A program made the translations under genes and the position numbers. Below the pieces are notes generated by a model, which was not told the origin of the DNA, ran no database searches, and saw only the letters and a program-made list of their open reading frames with translations. Shown here piece after piece: positions 6,278-14,906 of a DNA stretch of 64,000 nucleotides. The stretch's first letter is position 1. Each line of letters opens with the position of its first letter. This DNA comes from an uncultured Chitinophaga sp. (GTDB taxonomy: Bacteria; Bacteroidota; Bacteroidia; Chitinophagales; Chitinophagaceae): positions 434,001-498,000 of the forward strand of contig NZ_CABHOU010000095.1 in the NCBI RefSeq assembly GCF_902168175.1, given 5' to 3'.

Positions 6278-9094
6278 ATGCGTACAAAAGTTAAGACCCA
6301 GGAGCAATTAATTGAAGATGAGGTAGTTAGTCCGCAGGACCATATTTTTATCAAGGGTGCGAGGGTGCATAACCTTAAAAATGTGACCGTTTCCATACCC
6401 CGCAATAAGCTGGTGGTAGTAACAGGCGTGTCGGGCTCCGGCAAGTCCTCCCTGACCATGGATACCCTTTATGCGGAAGGCCAGCGCCGTTATGCAGAAA
6501 GCCTTAGTGCCTACGCGCGACAGTTCCTCATGCGAATGAACAAACCGGACGTAGATTATATTAAAGGGATCTGCCCGGCCATCGCTATCGAACAAAAGGT
6601 GATAACGCGTACACCACGCTCCACCGTAGGTTCCATGACCGAAATTTACGATTACCTCCGCCTGCTGTTTGCAAGAGCAGGTAAAACATACAGTCCCGTT
6701 TCCGGTAACCTGGTGAAAAAGCACGAGGTGGCCGACGTGGTGGACTTCATCAGCAAACTGAAGGAAGGCAGTAAGGTGCTCATTACTGTTCCGTTTCCGC
6801 ATCATGCAAAAAGGGAGGTGGCGGAGGAGTTGAATATCCTGATGCAGAAAGGTTTTTCGCGCCTGTACCTGCCCGGCAAAAGCGGCGGCACCTTACAGCG
6901 TATCGAAGAACTGATGGAAGAAAAGAAACCGGCAGTACCCAAAGATGCGCATGTACTCATCGACCGTATCGTAGTGCGTGAGTTCGACGAAGATGAGAAA
7001 CACCGTATTGCGGACAGTGTGCAAACGGCCTTTTACGAAAGTGAAGGGGAATGCCATCTGGAAGTAGACGGTAAAATGCAGCCGCATTTCTCCAACCGTT
7101 ATGAGCTGGACGGCCTGCAGTTCGAAGAACCTGTTCCAAACTTATTCTCTTTTAATAATCCATATGGTGCCTGCCCTACCTGCGAGGGTTTTGGACAGGT
7201 GTTGGGTATCGATGCCGACCTGGTTATGCCAGACAAACGCCTGAGTGTGTTTGAAAATGCAATAGCGCCATGGCGTGGAGAGAAGATGGGCGAGTATAAA
7301 GAAGCGCTGATCAAAGTGGCGCGTAAATTTAACTTCCCCGTTCATAAGCCCATTGCCGACCTCACCGATGAACAATACCAGTTGTTGTGGACCGGTAATG
7401 AACATTTCTACGGGCTTCACGAGTTCTTTAAAATGGTGGAGCAAAACCTGTACAAGGTGCAATACCGTGTACTGCAAGCCCGTTACCGGGGCCGTACAAT
7501 TTGTCCGACCTGCAACGGTGCCCGTTTACGTAAAGAAGCCCTCTATGTAAAAGTAGGCGGCAGCGATATTGCGAAACTGGTAGATATGCCGGTGGGTAAT
7601 CTGAAAGAGTGGTTTGATGGCATTGAACTGAATGAATACGAGCAACAGGTATCAAAACGTATCCTGTTTGAAGTGAACCATCGCATAAAAACTTTGCTGG
7701 ACGTAGGTTTGGGGTATCTGACCCTGAACCGTGTAGCAAACACCCTGAGTGGTGGCGAAAGTCAGCGTATACAATTAACGCGTACGCTTGGCAGTAACCT
7801 TACCAATTCGCTGTATATACTCGACGAGCCCAGTATTGGTTTGCATGCCCGCGATACTCATCGCCTGATCCGCGTATTAAAAGAACTGCGCGACCTTGGC
7901 AACACCGTAGTGGTGGTAGAACACGATGAACAACTGATGGCCGAAGCCGATTATATTATCGATATGGGCCCGCTGGCCAGCCATTTGGGCGGTGAAGTGA
8001 TATTTGCCGGTACGCATGACGAAATACTGAAAGATCCTAAAAGTCTTACCGGCCGTTATATGAGCGGCGCGCTTCGTATTGAACCGCCCGCACAGGTACG
8101 TAAATGGAAAAAATCGATATCGGTAGAAGGTGCGCGGCAGCACAACCTGAAGAACATAGATGTGAAGTTCCCATTAGGTGTAATGTGTGTGGTGAGTGGT
8201 GTGAGCGGTTCTGGTAAAACCACGCTGGTAAAGCAAATACTGTATCCCGCACTCATGAAAATGAAGGGCGAGTTTACCGACAGGGTTGGTCAGCACCGCA
8301 ACATTACCGGTAACCTCGATGATATTACCCAGGTGGAGATGATTGATCAGAACCCGATCGGTAAATCATCCCGCTCCAACCCGGTAACCTACATCAAAGC
8401 ATACGATGAGATCCGCGACCTGTTTTCCAAACAGCCGCTGAGTAAGATGCGCGGTTTTCAGCCCAAACATTTCTCTTTTAACGTAGATGGCGGCCGTTGT
8501 GATGCCTGTAAAGGTGAAGGTGAAGTAATTGTAGAAATGCAGTTCCTGGCCGACGTACACCTGCAATGCGAAAGCTGTGGTGGCAAACGTTTTAAGGAAG
8601 AAGTGCTGGAAGTAACTTACAAAGGGAAGAATATTTTCGATATACTCGAAATGGGCGTGGACGATGCCATTGATTTCTTTAAAGATGAGAAAGACGTAGT
8701 AGGCAGAATACGCCCGTTAAGCGATGTGGGATTAGGTTACGTGAAATTGGGGCAGTCGTCCGATACCCTTAGTGGTGGCGAGGCACAACGTGTGAAGCTC
8801 GCATCGTTCCTGGGTAAGGGCAAGGCGCAGGGGCACATCCTGTTCATCTTCGATGAGCCAACTACAGGACTTCACTTCCATGACATCAAAAAATTGCTGG
8901 CCTCATTTAATGCGTTGATCGATCAGGGGCATTCCGTGCTGGTGATCGAACACAACCTGGACGTGATTAAATCGGCAGACTGGGTGATAGACTTAGGGCC
9001 TGAAGGTGGTGAAGGTGGTGGTACACTTTTGTATGAAGGTGTGCCTGATGGGTTGAAGAAAGTAAAGGGGAGTTATACGGGCAAGTTTTTGTAA
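6278..9094 (+). CDS. uvrA: UvrA paralogue (excinuclease ABC subunit A-like ATPase)
   Basis: A 938-residue UvrA-type double ABC ATPase. The first Walker A is at 50-57 (GVSGSGKSS), with LSGGESQRI and DEPSIGLH completing the first site; the second site has GVSGSGKTT, LSGGEAQRV and DEPTTGLH. Zinc-binding pairs are present (CPTCEGFG and CPTCNGA in the first half; CDACKGEGE and CESCGGKRF in the second). UvrA dimers find bulky DNA lesions and load UvrB. The region that binds UvrB (about 130-245) differs strongly from the canonical copy at 47875-50751, which keeps the usual APLIRGRKGHYRELFE stretch. I infer this is the divergent second UvrA common in Bacteroidota. Whether it works with UvrB, or in drug or lesion tolerance instead, is not shown. 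The last half of the second zinc module is intact. Confidence 0.93.
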   Translation: MRTKVKTQEQLIEDEVVSPQDHIFIKGARVHNLKNVTVSIPRNKLVVVTGVSGSGKSSLTMDTLYAEGQRRYAESLSAYARQFLMRMNKPDVDYIKGICPAIAIEQKVITRTPRSTVGSMTEIYDYLRLLFARAGKTYSPVSGNLVKKHEVADVVDFISKLKEGSKVLITVPFPHHAKREVAEELNILMQKGFSRLYLPGKSGGTLQRIEELMEEKKPAVPKDAHVLIDRIVVREFDEDEKHRIADSVQTAFYESEGECHLEVDGKMQPHFSNRYELDGLQFEEPVPNLFSFNNPYGACPTCEGFGQVLGIDADLVMPDKRLSVFENAIAPWRGEKMGEYKEALIKVARKFNFPVHKPIADLTDEQYQLLWTGNEHFYGLHEFFKMVEQNLYKVQYRVLQARYRGRTICPTCNGARLRKEALYVKVGGSDIAKLVDMPVGNLKEWFDGIELNEYEQQVSKRILFEVNHRIKTLLDVGLGYLTLNRVANTLSGGESQRIQLTRTLGSNLTNSLYILDEPSIGLHARDTHRLIRVLKELRDLGNTVVVVEHDEQLMAEADYIIDMGPLASHLGGEVIFAGTHDEILKDPKSLTGRYMSGALRIEPPAQVRKWKKSISVEGARQHNLKNIDVKFPLGVMCVVSGVSGSGKTTLVKQILYPALMKMKGEFTDRVGQHRNITGNLDDITQVEMIDQNPIGKSSRSNPVTYIKAYDEIRDLFSKQPLSKMRGFQPKHFSFNVDGGRCDACKGEGEVIVEMQFLADVHLQCESCGGKRFKEEVLEVTYKGKNIFDILEMGVDDAIDFFKDEKDVVGRIRPLSDVGLGYVKLGQSSDTLSGGEAQRVKLASFLGKGKAQGHILFIFDEPTTGLHFHDIKKLLASFNALIDQGHSVLVIEHNLDVIKSADWVIDLGPEGGEGGGTLLYEGVPDGLKKVKGSYTGKFL

Positions 9095-9114
9095 GATGAT
9101 TGTAAATATTTGAG

Positions 9115-9144
9115 AGCGTCGGTGTATACACCGGCGCTTTTTTA
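9115..9144 (+). terminator. Terminator of the first uvrA
   Basis: The stem AGCGTCGGTGTA / TACACCGGCGCT (one G-T pair) is followed by six T. The middle of the stem is the palindrome GGTGTATACACC that recurs in other gaps. Confidence 0.75.
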
Positions 9145-9319
9145 TTGAGGGATTTAGTTGCAAATGAGGTTTTAAATTTGGCCCTATACATTAGTTGTAA
9201 TTCCTGATTTTTCAGTGTGGGATGATGAGCATAATGAGGAGTGGAAATCGTGTCCAGACCTCGCTTTTACGGGAAATGTCAACTAATTTATGAAGTGATT
9301 TAATATTAAAATTACATTC

Positions 9320-9844
9320 ATGGCAAAGTTGAAGAATCATAGACGGCGAACGAAACAAGACATTGATAATTTTATTGCGGTACGTTTAACAGACGAGCAG
9401 CAAAAGGAAGCAGCGGAACAGTTAAGGGAGGTACGGCGCATATCTCAAGCTAACATGACAGACAGGGACAGGCTTATATCAAGGTTATTGCAGTTCAGAT
9501 TCAGGATAGCAGATTATATTGAAAATAATCATCGTGATAAATTTTATTCATTCAGCTATTTTCTAAAGGAATACATTTCGATTCTCAATATCGCGGATGC
9601 CGACTTTGCTGGTCATATTGGTATCAGCAGTACCTTACTAAGTCGACTCATCAACCAAAAACAACATCCGCCGAAGTATGTGATGGTCAGGCTGGAGATA
9701 CATTCCAATAAAACTATACCAGCGGATTACTGGTGCCGGCTGGTGCATAAACAACAACTTCGTGACCTGGAGTTAAACGAAGAAATACGAAAAGTTCAGC
9801 GCCCTTTCGTCCCCAAAACACTCGATGTATCCTTCTCCGCATAA
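9320..9844 (+). CDS. HTH protein of the XRE/HigA antitoxin type, orphan
   Basis: A 174-residue protein with a basic N-terminus (MAKLKNHRRRTKQD) and a C-terminal helix-turn-helix of the type found in HigA antitoxins (ADFAGHIGISSTLLSRLINQKQHPP, about residues 94-118). The stretch before it is long and helical. It probably binds DNA as a repressor. No toxin gene lies on either side: upstream is 175 bp of AT-rich, apparently empty sequence, and downstream is a terminator. Base composition and codon use are more AT-rich than in neighbouring genes, which hints at later acquisition. It could be a solitary regulator or the remnant of a toxin-antitoxin pair. Confidence 0.7.
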   Translation: MAKLKNHRRRTKQDIDNFIAVRLTDEQQKEAAEQLREVRRISQANMTDRDRLISRLLQFRFRIADYIENNHRDKFYSFSYFLKEYISILNIADADFAGHIGISSTLLSRLINQKQHPPKYVMVRLEIHSNKTIPADYWCRLVHKQQLRDLELNEEIRKVQRPFVPKTLDVSFSA

Positions 9845-9846
9845 AA

Positions 9847-9870
9847 AATCCCGGCCTGCTGGCCGGGATT
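9847..9870 (+). terminator. Bidirectional terminator between the HTH gene and the DUF4293 gene
   Basis: A perfect 10-bp stem (AATCCCGGCC / GGCCGGGATT) with the tetraloop TGCT. It has A's before it and T's after it, so it can serve both converging genes. Confidence 0.85.
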
Positions 9871-9901
9871 TTAACATATTTTACCCAATCGTTAACATTT
9901 C

Positions 9902-10348
9902 TTACCTCAACCTATCCAGGGACTTAATCAATTTCTCATCTTTGTAAATACCTCGTGCTGCCAATACCAGGAATATCAGCATGAGCACCGGCAGGAAAGC
10001 TGACGGTAAATAGGAAGAAGTAATGATCGGTGTGGTCGTTTCGATTTTATTGGCGGTTTCCTGTACCTTGAAATACTGAAGAACAATAGCACCCGCGGAC
10101 AGGAAGATGTTTAACACAGTGAGCCTGAACTGCAGTTTGCGGTTCTTGTACAGAAATATGCAGAGTAGGGCCAGCGCGACTATTACCATATAAACTATGA
10201 ATACAAGGTAGCTGGACTGTGCATTAAAATAAACCACCGTGGGGCTGCCCGCCGCATTGATAGTTGCTTTCCAAAGGTTGTAAAACCAGGTTGCAGCGCC
10301 TGCTCCGGCAGCCAGCAAAAGATAAAGGCTTTGTATACGTTGTATCAT
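9902..10348 (-). CDS. DUF4293-type four-helix membrane protein
   Basis: A 148-residue protein beginning MIQRIQSLYLLLA, the hallmark opening of the Bacteroidota family DUF4293. Four hydrophobic segments can be seen (about 5-20, 47-70, 76-95 and 112-132), with a short charged tail EKLIKSLDRLR. The function of the family is not known. The frame could extend three codons to a TTG, but ATG at 10348 matches the family start. It is divergent from maeB. Confidence 0.85.
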   Translation of the reverse strand: MIQRIQSLYLLLAAGAGAATWFYNLWKATINAAGSPTVVYFNAQSSYLVFIVYMVIVALALLCIFLYKNRKLQFRLTVLNIFLSAGAIVLQYFKVQETANKIETTTPIITSSYLPSAFLPVLMLIFLVLAARGIYKDEKLIKSLDRLR

Positions 10349-10458
10349 TATCTCCAATTAGTTAATTATGTAAAAGTAGTAAATATTACGAACCTGCACG
10401 AACGTTCTAGAAGCCGGTTGTGCCAGACTTCGTATATTGCACGCCCAATTAGGAATTT

Positions 10459-12774
10459 ATGGCAAGAAAACTAAACAAGCAGGATGCGCTGGATTACCAC
10501 GCTATGGGGAAGCCAGGAAAGATCGAAGTCATTCCTACTAAAAACACCAAAACACAATGGGACCTTTCGCTCGCTTACTCTCCCGGCGTAGCAGAACCCT
10601 GTAAAGAGATTCATGCAGATGTGGAGAATGTGTACAAATACACTGCCAAAGGTAACCTGGTTGCGGTGATCAGTAACGGAACAGCAGTACTTGGCCTGGG
10701 TGATATTGGCCCCGAAGCGAGTAAACCCGTAATGGAGGGTAAGGGCGTGCTGTTCAAGATCTTCGCTGATATTGACGTGTTTGACATCGAGCTGAACTCC
10801 CGAAACGTAGACGAGTTTGTGCAGGTGGTAAAAGCGCTGGAGCCCACTTTCGGTGGAATTAACCTGGAAGATATTAAAAGTCCGGAGTGCTTTGCGATCG
10901 AAGAGCGCCTGCGTAAGGAGCTGAAAATCCCCATTATGCACGACGACCAGCACGGTACGGCCATTATTTCCTCGGCTGCCCTGCTGAATGCACTGGAACT
11001 CGTTAAAAAGAAAATAGAGAAAGCAAAGTTCGTGATCAATGGTGCCGGAGCCGCGGCTATGGCTTGTGTAAAGCTGTATGTGGCCCTTGGCGCCAAACCG
11101 GAGAACTTCATTATGTTCGATAAGGATGGGGTGCTTAATAAAGCCCGTACCGACCTCGATGCCATGAAGCTGGTATTTGCCACTTCCTCCAAAGCCACCA
11201 ATCTTACCGAGGCACTGAAAGGCGCTGACGTATTTGTAGGGCTCTCCGTAGGCAATGTGGTAACGGCAGAGATGGTGAAGGTAATGGGTAAACACCCGAT
11301 CGTGTTCGCGATGGCCAATCCTGATCCCGAAATTCCGTACGAAACTGCTATCGCTGCCCGTCCCGATATTATCATGGCTACAGGCCGGTCCGACTATCCT
11401 AACCAGGTAAACAACGTACTGGGTTTCCCTTACATCTTCCGCGGTGCGCTGGATGTGCGCGCCACACAGATTAACGAGGAGATGAAACTGGCCGCAGTCC
11501 GCGCATTGGCTGAACTCACCAAGTCGCCAGTGCCCGATATCGTGAACCTGGCTTACAACGAACGTAATATTGTATTTGGTTCCAACTATATTATTCCCAA
11601 ACCGCTTGATCCGCGCCTGCTGAGCACTGTTGCTCCGGCTGTGGCCAAAGCTGCAATGGAAAGTGGTGTAGCTACCGCCCCGATCACCGATTGGGAAGCG
11701 TATAAAGAAGTACTGAATAAACGCCTGGGTCTGGATAACCAACTGTTCCGCGTGATTGGTACCAAAGCCCGTAAAGACCCACGTCGTGTGGTATTTGCCG
11801 AGGCCGACAACTTAAAGATCCTGAAAGCGGCGCAGGTGGTAAACGACGAAGGCATTGCCTTCCCGATACTGCTGGGTAACGAAAAGAAAATCCGGGCGCT
11901 GGCCGCCGAAAATGGTATCGATATCGAAGATATTGAGATCATTGATCCGAAGAGCGATGAAATGCACGATAAACGCCACTACTATGGCGAGTTATTCTTC
12001 AAAAAACGCCAGCGTAAGGGTTTTAACCTCTATGAAGCCAAAAAGATCATGCGCGAGCGTAACTATTTTGGCTGTATGATGGTGGAAACCGGCGATGCAG
12101 ACGCGCTGATTTCAGGTCTTACCAGGAAGTACCCCGATACGATCCGTCCGGCGTTGCAGGTGATTGGTATGGAAGAAGGCGTGAAACGTGTGGCAGGTAT
12201 GTATATCATCAATACCAAACGTGGCCCGTTGTTCCTGGCTGATACTACGGTGAACTTTAATCCAACGGCAGAAGAGCTGGCGGAGATTACACATATGGTG
12301 GCCAAAGAGGTCCGCCAGTTCAACATCACACCAAGGATTGCGATGGTATCTTACTCCAACTTCGGGTCCAGCCAAACACCGGAGGCGCAGTTAGTGAGCA
12401 AGGCGAGAGAGCTGGTAAAGCAGAAGGACCCTTCGCTGTGTGTAGATGGTGAGATACAGGCGGCCATGGCCTTCAACAAGGAGATACTGAAAGATAACTA
12501 TCCGTTCTCCGAACTGATAGAAGGTGACACCAACACCCTCATCTTCCCCAACCTTACTGCTGGTAACGTAGCTTACAACCTGTTACAGGAAGTGGCCGGT
12601 TTCGACTCTATCGGGCCTGTTCTGCTGGGTATGAAGAAGCCTGTACACATTTTGCAACTGGGCAGTACCGTACGGCAAATCGTAAACGTGGTGCTGATTG
12701 CGGTAGTAGATGCGCAGACGAAGTGTTGCAGCAATGTGGTGGAGGAAGAGAAAGGAAAGAAGAAGAAAAAATAA
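10459..12774 (+). CDS. maeB: NADP-dependent malic enzyme with phosphotransacetylase-like C-terminal domain
   Basis: A 771-residue MaeB-type enzyme that oxidatively decarboxylates malate to pyruvate, making NADPH. The malic domain covers about 1-425: SLAYSPGVAEPC at 35, the metal site EDIKSPECF and MHDDQHGTA near 155, and the nucleotide-binding INGAGAAAMA near 193. The second part, from about 440, resembles phosphate acetyltransferase (RRVVFAEADNLKILKAAQ...). In MaeB this domain is regulatory, binding acetyl-CoA, rather than catalytic. The length fits the MaeB family (about 760). It ends in a lysine-rich tail and is followed by a strong terminator. Confidence 0.95.
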   Translation: MARKLNKQDALDYHAMGKPGKIEVIPTKNTKTQWDLSLAYSPGVAEPCKEIHADVENVYKYTAKGNLVAVISNGTAVLGLGDIGPEASKPVMEGKGVLFKIFADIDVFDIELNSRNVDEFVQVVKALEPTFGGINLEDIKSPECFAIEERLRKELKIPIMHDDQHGTAIISSAALLNALELVKKKIEKAKFVINGAGAAAMACVKLYVALGAKPENFIMFDKDGVLNKARTDLDAMKLVFATSSKATNLTEALKGADVFVGLSVGNVVTAEMVKVMGKHPIVFAMANPDPEIPYETAIAARPDIIMATGRSDYPNQVNNVLGFPYIFRGALDVRATQINEEMKLAAVRALAELTKSPVPDIVNLAYNERNIVFGSNYIIPKPLDPRLLSTVAPAVAKAAMESGVATAPITDWEAYKEVLNKRLGLDNQLFRVIGTKARKDPRRVVFAEADNLKILKAAQVVNDEGIAFPILLGNEKKIRALAAENGIDIEDIEIIDPKSDEMHDKRHYYGELFFKKRQRKGFNLYEAKKIMRERNYFGCMMVETGDADALISGLTRKYPDTIRPALQVIGMEEGVKRVAGMYIINTKRGPLFLADTTVNFNPTAEELAEITHMVAKEVRQFNITPRIAMVSYSNFGSSQTPEAQLVSKARELVKQKDPSLCVDGEIQAAMAFNKEILKDNYPFSELIEGDTNTLIFPNLTAGNVAYNLLQEVAGFDSIGPVLLGMKKPVHILQLGSTVRQIVNVVLIAVVDAQTKCCSNVVEEEKGKKKKK

Positions 12775-12790
12775 AGAAGTTTGATAGATG

Positions 12791-12825
12791 AAATCCCCTG
12801 GCTGATTGGCCGGGGGATTTTTGTT
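12791..12825 (+). terminator. Terminator of maeB
   Basis: A 12-bp stem (AAATCCCCTGGC / GCCGGGGGATTT, one G-T pair) with a 6-base loop, then TTGTTT. Confidence 0.85.
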
Positions 12826-13006
12826 TCCGGTATATACACCAAAAACGTTTATTCAGTTTCATGGAGTTGTGCCGGCTCTTAAACGTGCTTTTGCTGCTCA
12901 AGATTTGAGGTGTGTACAGCGCCCACGATGATTAAAACATTGGCGTACACACAATTCCTCCCAAACCCTCTCTCCCCATTTCCCAAACGTTTCGTAATTT
13001 CCCGGT

Positions 13007-14038
13007 ATGCAGGAAATCACACGTAAAAAGATATTCTTCCCGCTTACACCCGCTTTCAGGAAATACCTGAAGCTGTATGAAAGGGAAATTAAACTGCCTG
13101 TATCGTATGAGGAACTGAAGTACTACGAGTACGGGTTCCCGTTATATGATAAGCAGGGGAAAGATACATTGTGGGAAACCGTGGTGTACCCGCAGAATAT
13201 GGTGGGGCAACTGCATGCCGGCCTCAAACGTATCTATTCCATCTTTAAAGCGGGAGGCGACCAGGATGCGGAAGAACACCTGCATATCGAACGTATCGAT
13301 TACTGCACCTTCGGTAACTCGCATCCTTTTCGCGTAAAGGTGGTGAACAATTATAACGAGGTATACGATTACTTCTACGTTAAAGTAGCCGATGCTTCCC
13401 GCATCTACGGCCTCGAACTGGAGCATATCCTGTCGCCTTACTGGATGAGTTTTCTCGTAGACGGAAATACCCTGATCGAAGAACATATAGCTGGCGTGCC
13501 CGGCGACCAGTTCATATCAGGGTACCTGGGTTTGCCTGAGTTCAACCCTAAACGTATAGCCAAAGAGTTCGTGAAGTTTAATGAACGCTGTTTCGTCCGC
13601 CTGCTGGGCGATATGCGGTCGTATAACTTCGTGTTTGATATTACCCCTGACTTCGACGATGTACAGTTCCGCATACGCGCCATCGACTTTGACCAACAGT
13701 TTTACGAGGGCAAAAAGACCTTATACATGCCGCAGTTCTTTAAAGAGAACCGGGTATTCGTGGAACTGGCTATGCAACACCTGAACGCCGAAACCGTGAA
13801 ACAGTATCAGCAGGAAGAAAGGTCGCTGATTGCCCGCCGCCTGAAGGTACAGCGGCACCGCATTAAGGATTTGAGGGATGTGATCATGACCGACCGTGTA
13901 TCCCTGCCCGAGAAGATACAGCAGTTGGGCGAGGAACTGGCGCTGCACTACGAAGATCCGGTTTTTGCCAAATGCCGTACGATGGGCGAGATTATCGAGC
14001 GGAGCCTGAAACGCCTGTTGGTAAAAAGTTTACGCTAA
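13007..14038 (+). CDS. Conserved hypothetical protein, unrecognised fold
   Basis: I do not recognise this 343-residue protein. It has no signal peptide or membrane segment, so it should be cytoplasmic. It is rich in aromatic and charged residues. Notable stretches are FPLYDKQGKDTLWETVVYP (about 46-64), YFYVKVADASRIYGLELEHILSPYW (124-148) and RAIDFDQQFYEGKKTLYMPQFF (223-244). The last resembles the DFD-type acidic patch of kinase-like folds, but I see no matching nucleotide loop, so this is only a guess. The C-terminus is helical and basic. Codon use looks native. It precedes the MlaE-like gene by 109 bp, with a separate promoter between them, so they are probably not one operon. Confidence 0.8.
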   Translation: MQEITRKKIFFPLTPAFRKYLKLYEREIKLPVSYEELKYYEYGFPLYDKQGKDTLWETVVYPQNMVGQLHAGLKRIYSIFKAGGDQDAEEHLHIERIDYCTFGNSHPFRVKVVNNYNEVYDYFYVKVADASRIYGLELEHILSPYWMSFLVDGNTLIEEHIAGVPGDQFISGYLGLPEFNPKRIAKEFVKFNERCFVRLLGDMRSYNFVFDITPDFDDVQFRIRAIDFDQQFYEGKKTLYMPQFFKENRVFVELAMQHLNAETVKQYQQEERSLIARRLKVQRHRIKDLRDVIMTDRVSLPEKIQQLGEELALHYEDPVFAKCRTMGEIIERSLKRLLVKSLR

Positions 14039-14132
14039 AATAACATGGCCCGATACTTGGGCGTATTTGCCGATGGGGCGAGATTTCCCGGTAATACTTG
14101 TGCCGGTAACATATTACTAAACCCGTTTTCCC

Positions 14133-14140
14133 TATCTTTG
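14133..14140 (+). promoter_or_regulatory. Bacteroidota -7 element TATCTTTG of the MlaE-like gene
   Basis: Matches TAnnTTTG with exactly 7 bases before the ATG at 14148, implying a leaderless transcript for the transporter pair. Confidence 0.6.
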
Positions 14141-14147
14141 AACAGTT

Positions 14148-14891
14148 ATGGAGTTTAAGTTTTTCTACCATTTTGGTAAGTATGTGCTGATGCTGAAAGG
14201 CATGTTTACGAAGCCCGAGAACATACGGATGTATTGGAAAGAGTTCATGCAGCAATGTAATGACATAGGTGTTGGGTCCACAGGCATCGTATTTATTATC
14301 TCCCTTTTTATGGGGGGCGTAACCACGCTCCAAACGGCTTACCAGTTGGTAAGTCCCATCATTCCCAAGGCTACCATCGCACAGGTGGTTAGGGATACTA
14401 TCATACTTGAATTTGCACCCACGCTTACCTGCGTTATCCTCGCCGGTGTGGTTGGTTCCAAGATCGCTTCGGAGCTGGGCAACATGCGGGTATCCGAACA
14501 AATAGACGCACAGGAAATCATGGGTATCAATACCAAAGGTTACCTGCTGGCGCCTAAAATCCTTGCTGCCCTGCTCACCATTCCCTGCCTGGTAATGATT
14601 GCCGGCTTCCTGGGAATATGGGGTGGTAAAATGGCCGGTCAGTTGGCTGGCATTATCTCCAGCGAAGAATTTACACAGGGTTTGCGCCAGGAGTTCAAGG
14701 CCTACAACGTGTTTTTCGCCCTCAGTAAATCTGTCACTTTTGCCTTCATAATATCGAGCGTACCCGCTTATTACGGCTACAATGTACAGGGCGGCGCCCT
14801 GGAAATAGGTAAGGCCGGCACTACCGCAGTGGTAGTTAGCTGCGTATTGATCCTGTTCGCCGATTATGCCCTCACCGCTATATTGCTATAA
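14148..14891 (+). CDS. MlaE-family ABC transporter permease
   Basis: A 247-residue inner-membrane permease of the MlaE/YrbE family. Hydrophobic segments lie near residues 43-65, 80-100, 140-165, 190-210 and 225-245. The conserved coupling stretch is EQIDAQEIMGINTKGYLLAPKILA (about 120-143). In the Mla system such permeases move phospholipids between the outer and inner membrane together with an ATPase (MlaF) and an MCE substrate-binding protein (MlaD). The ATPase gene follows 15 bp downstream. No MCE-domain gene is adjacent, so the binding protein must be encoded elsewhere. Confidence 0.92.
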   Translation: MEFKFFYHFGKYVLMLKGMFTKPENIRMYWKEFMQQCNDIGVGSTGIVFIISLFMGGVTTLQTAYQLVSPIIPKATIAQVVRDTIILEFAPTLTCVILAGVVGSKIASELGNMRVSEQIDAQEIMGINTKGYLLAPKILAALLTIPCLVMIAGFLGIWGGKMAGQLAGIISSEEFTQGLRQEFKAYNVFFALSKSVTFAFIISSVPAYYGYNVQGGALEIGKAGTTAVVVSCVLILFADYALTAILL

Positions 14892-14906
14892 AAAATACCG
14901 ACGAGA

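Noticed and set aside
10471..11742. 423-codon minus-strand frame opposite maeB
   Set aside because: A shadow of the strongly coding plus strand; His/Cys-rich composition with no domain. The same applies to 25122-26270 (opposite aspS) and 31787-32827 (opposite fabF).
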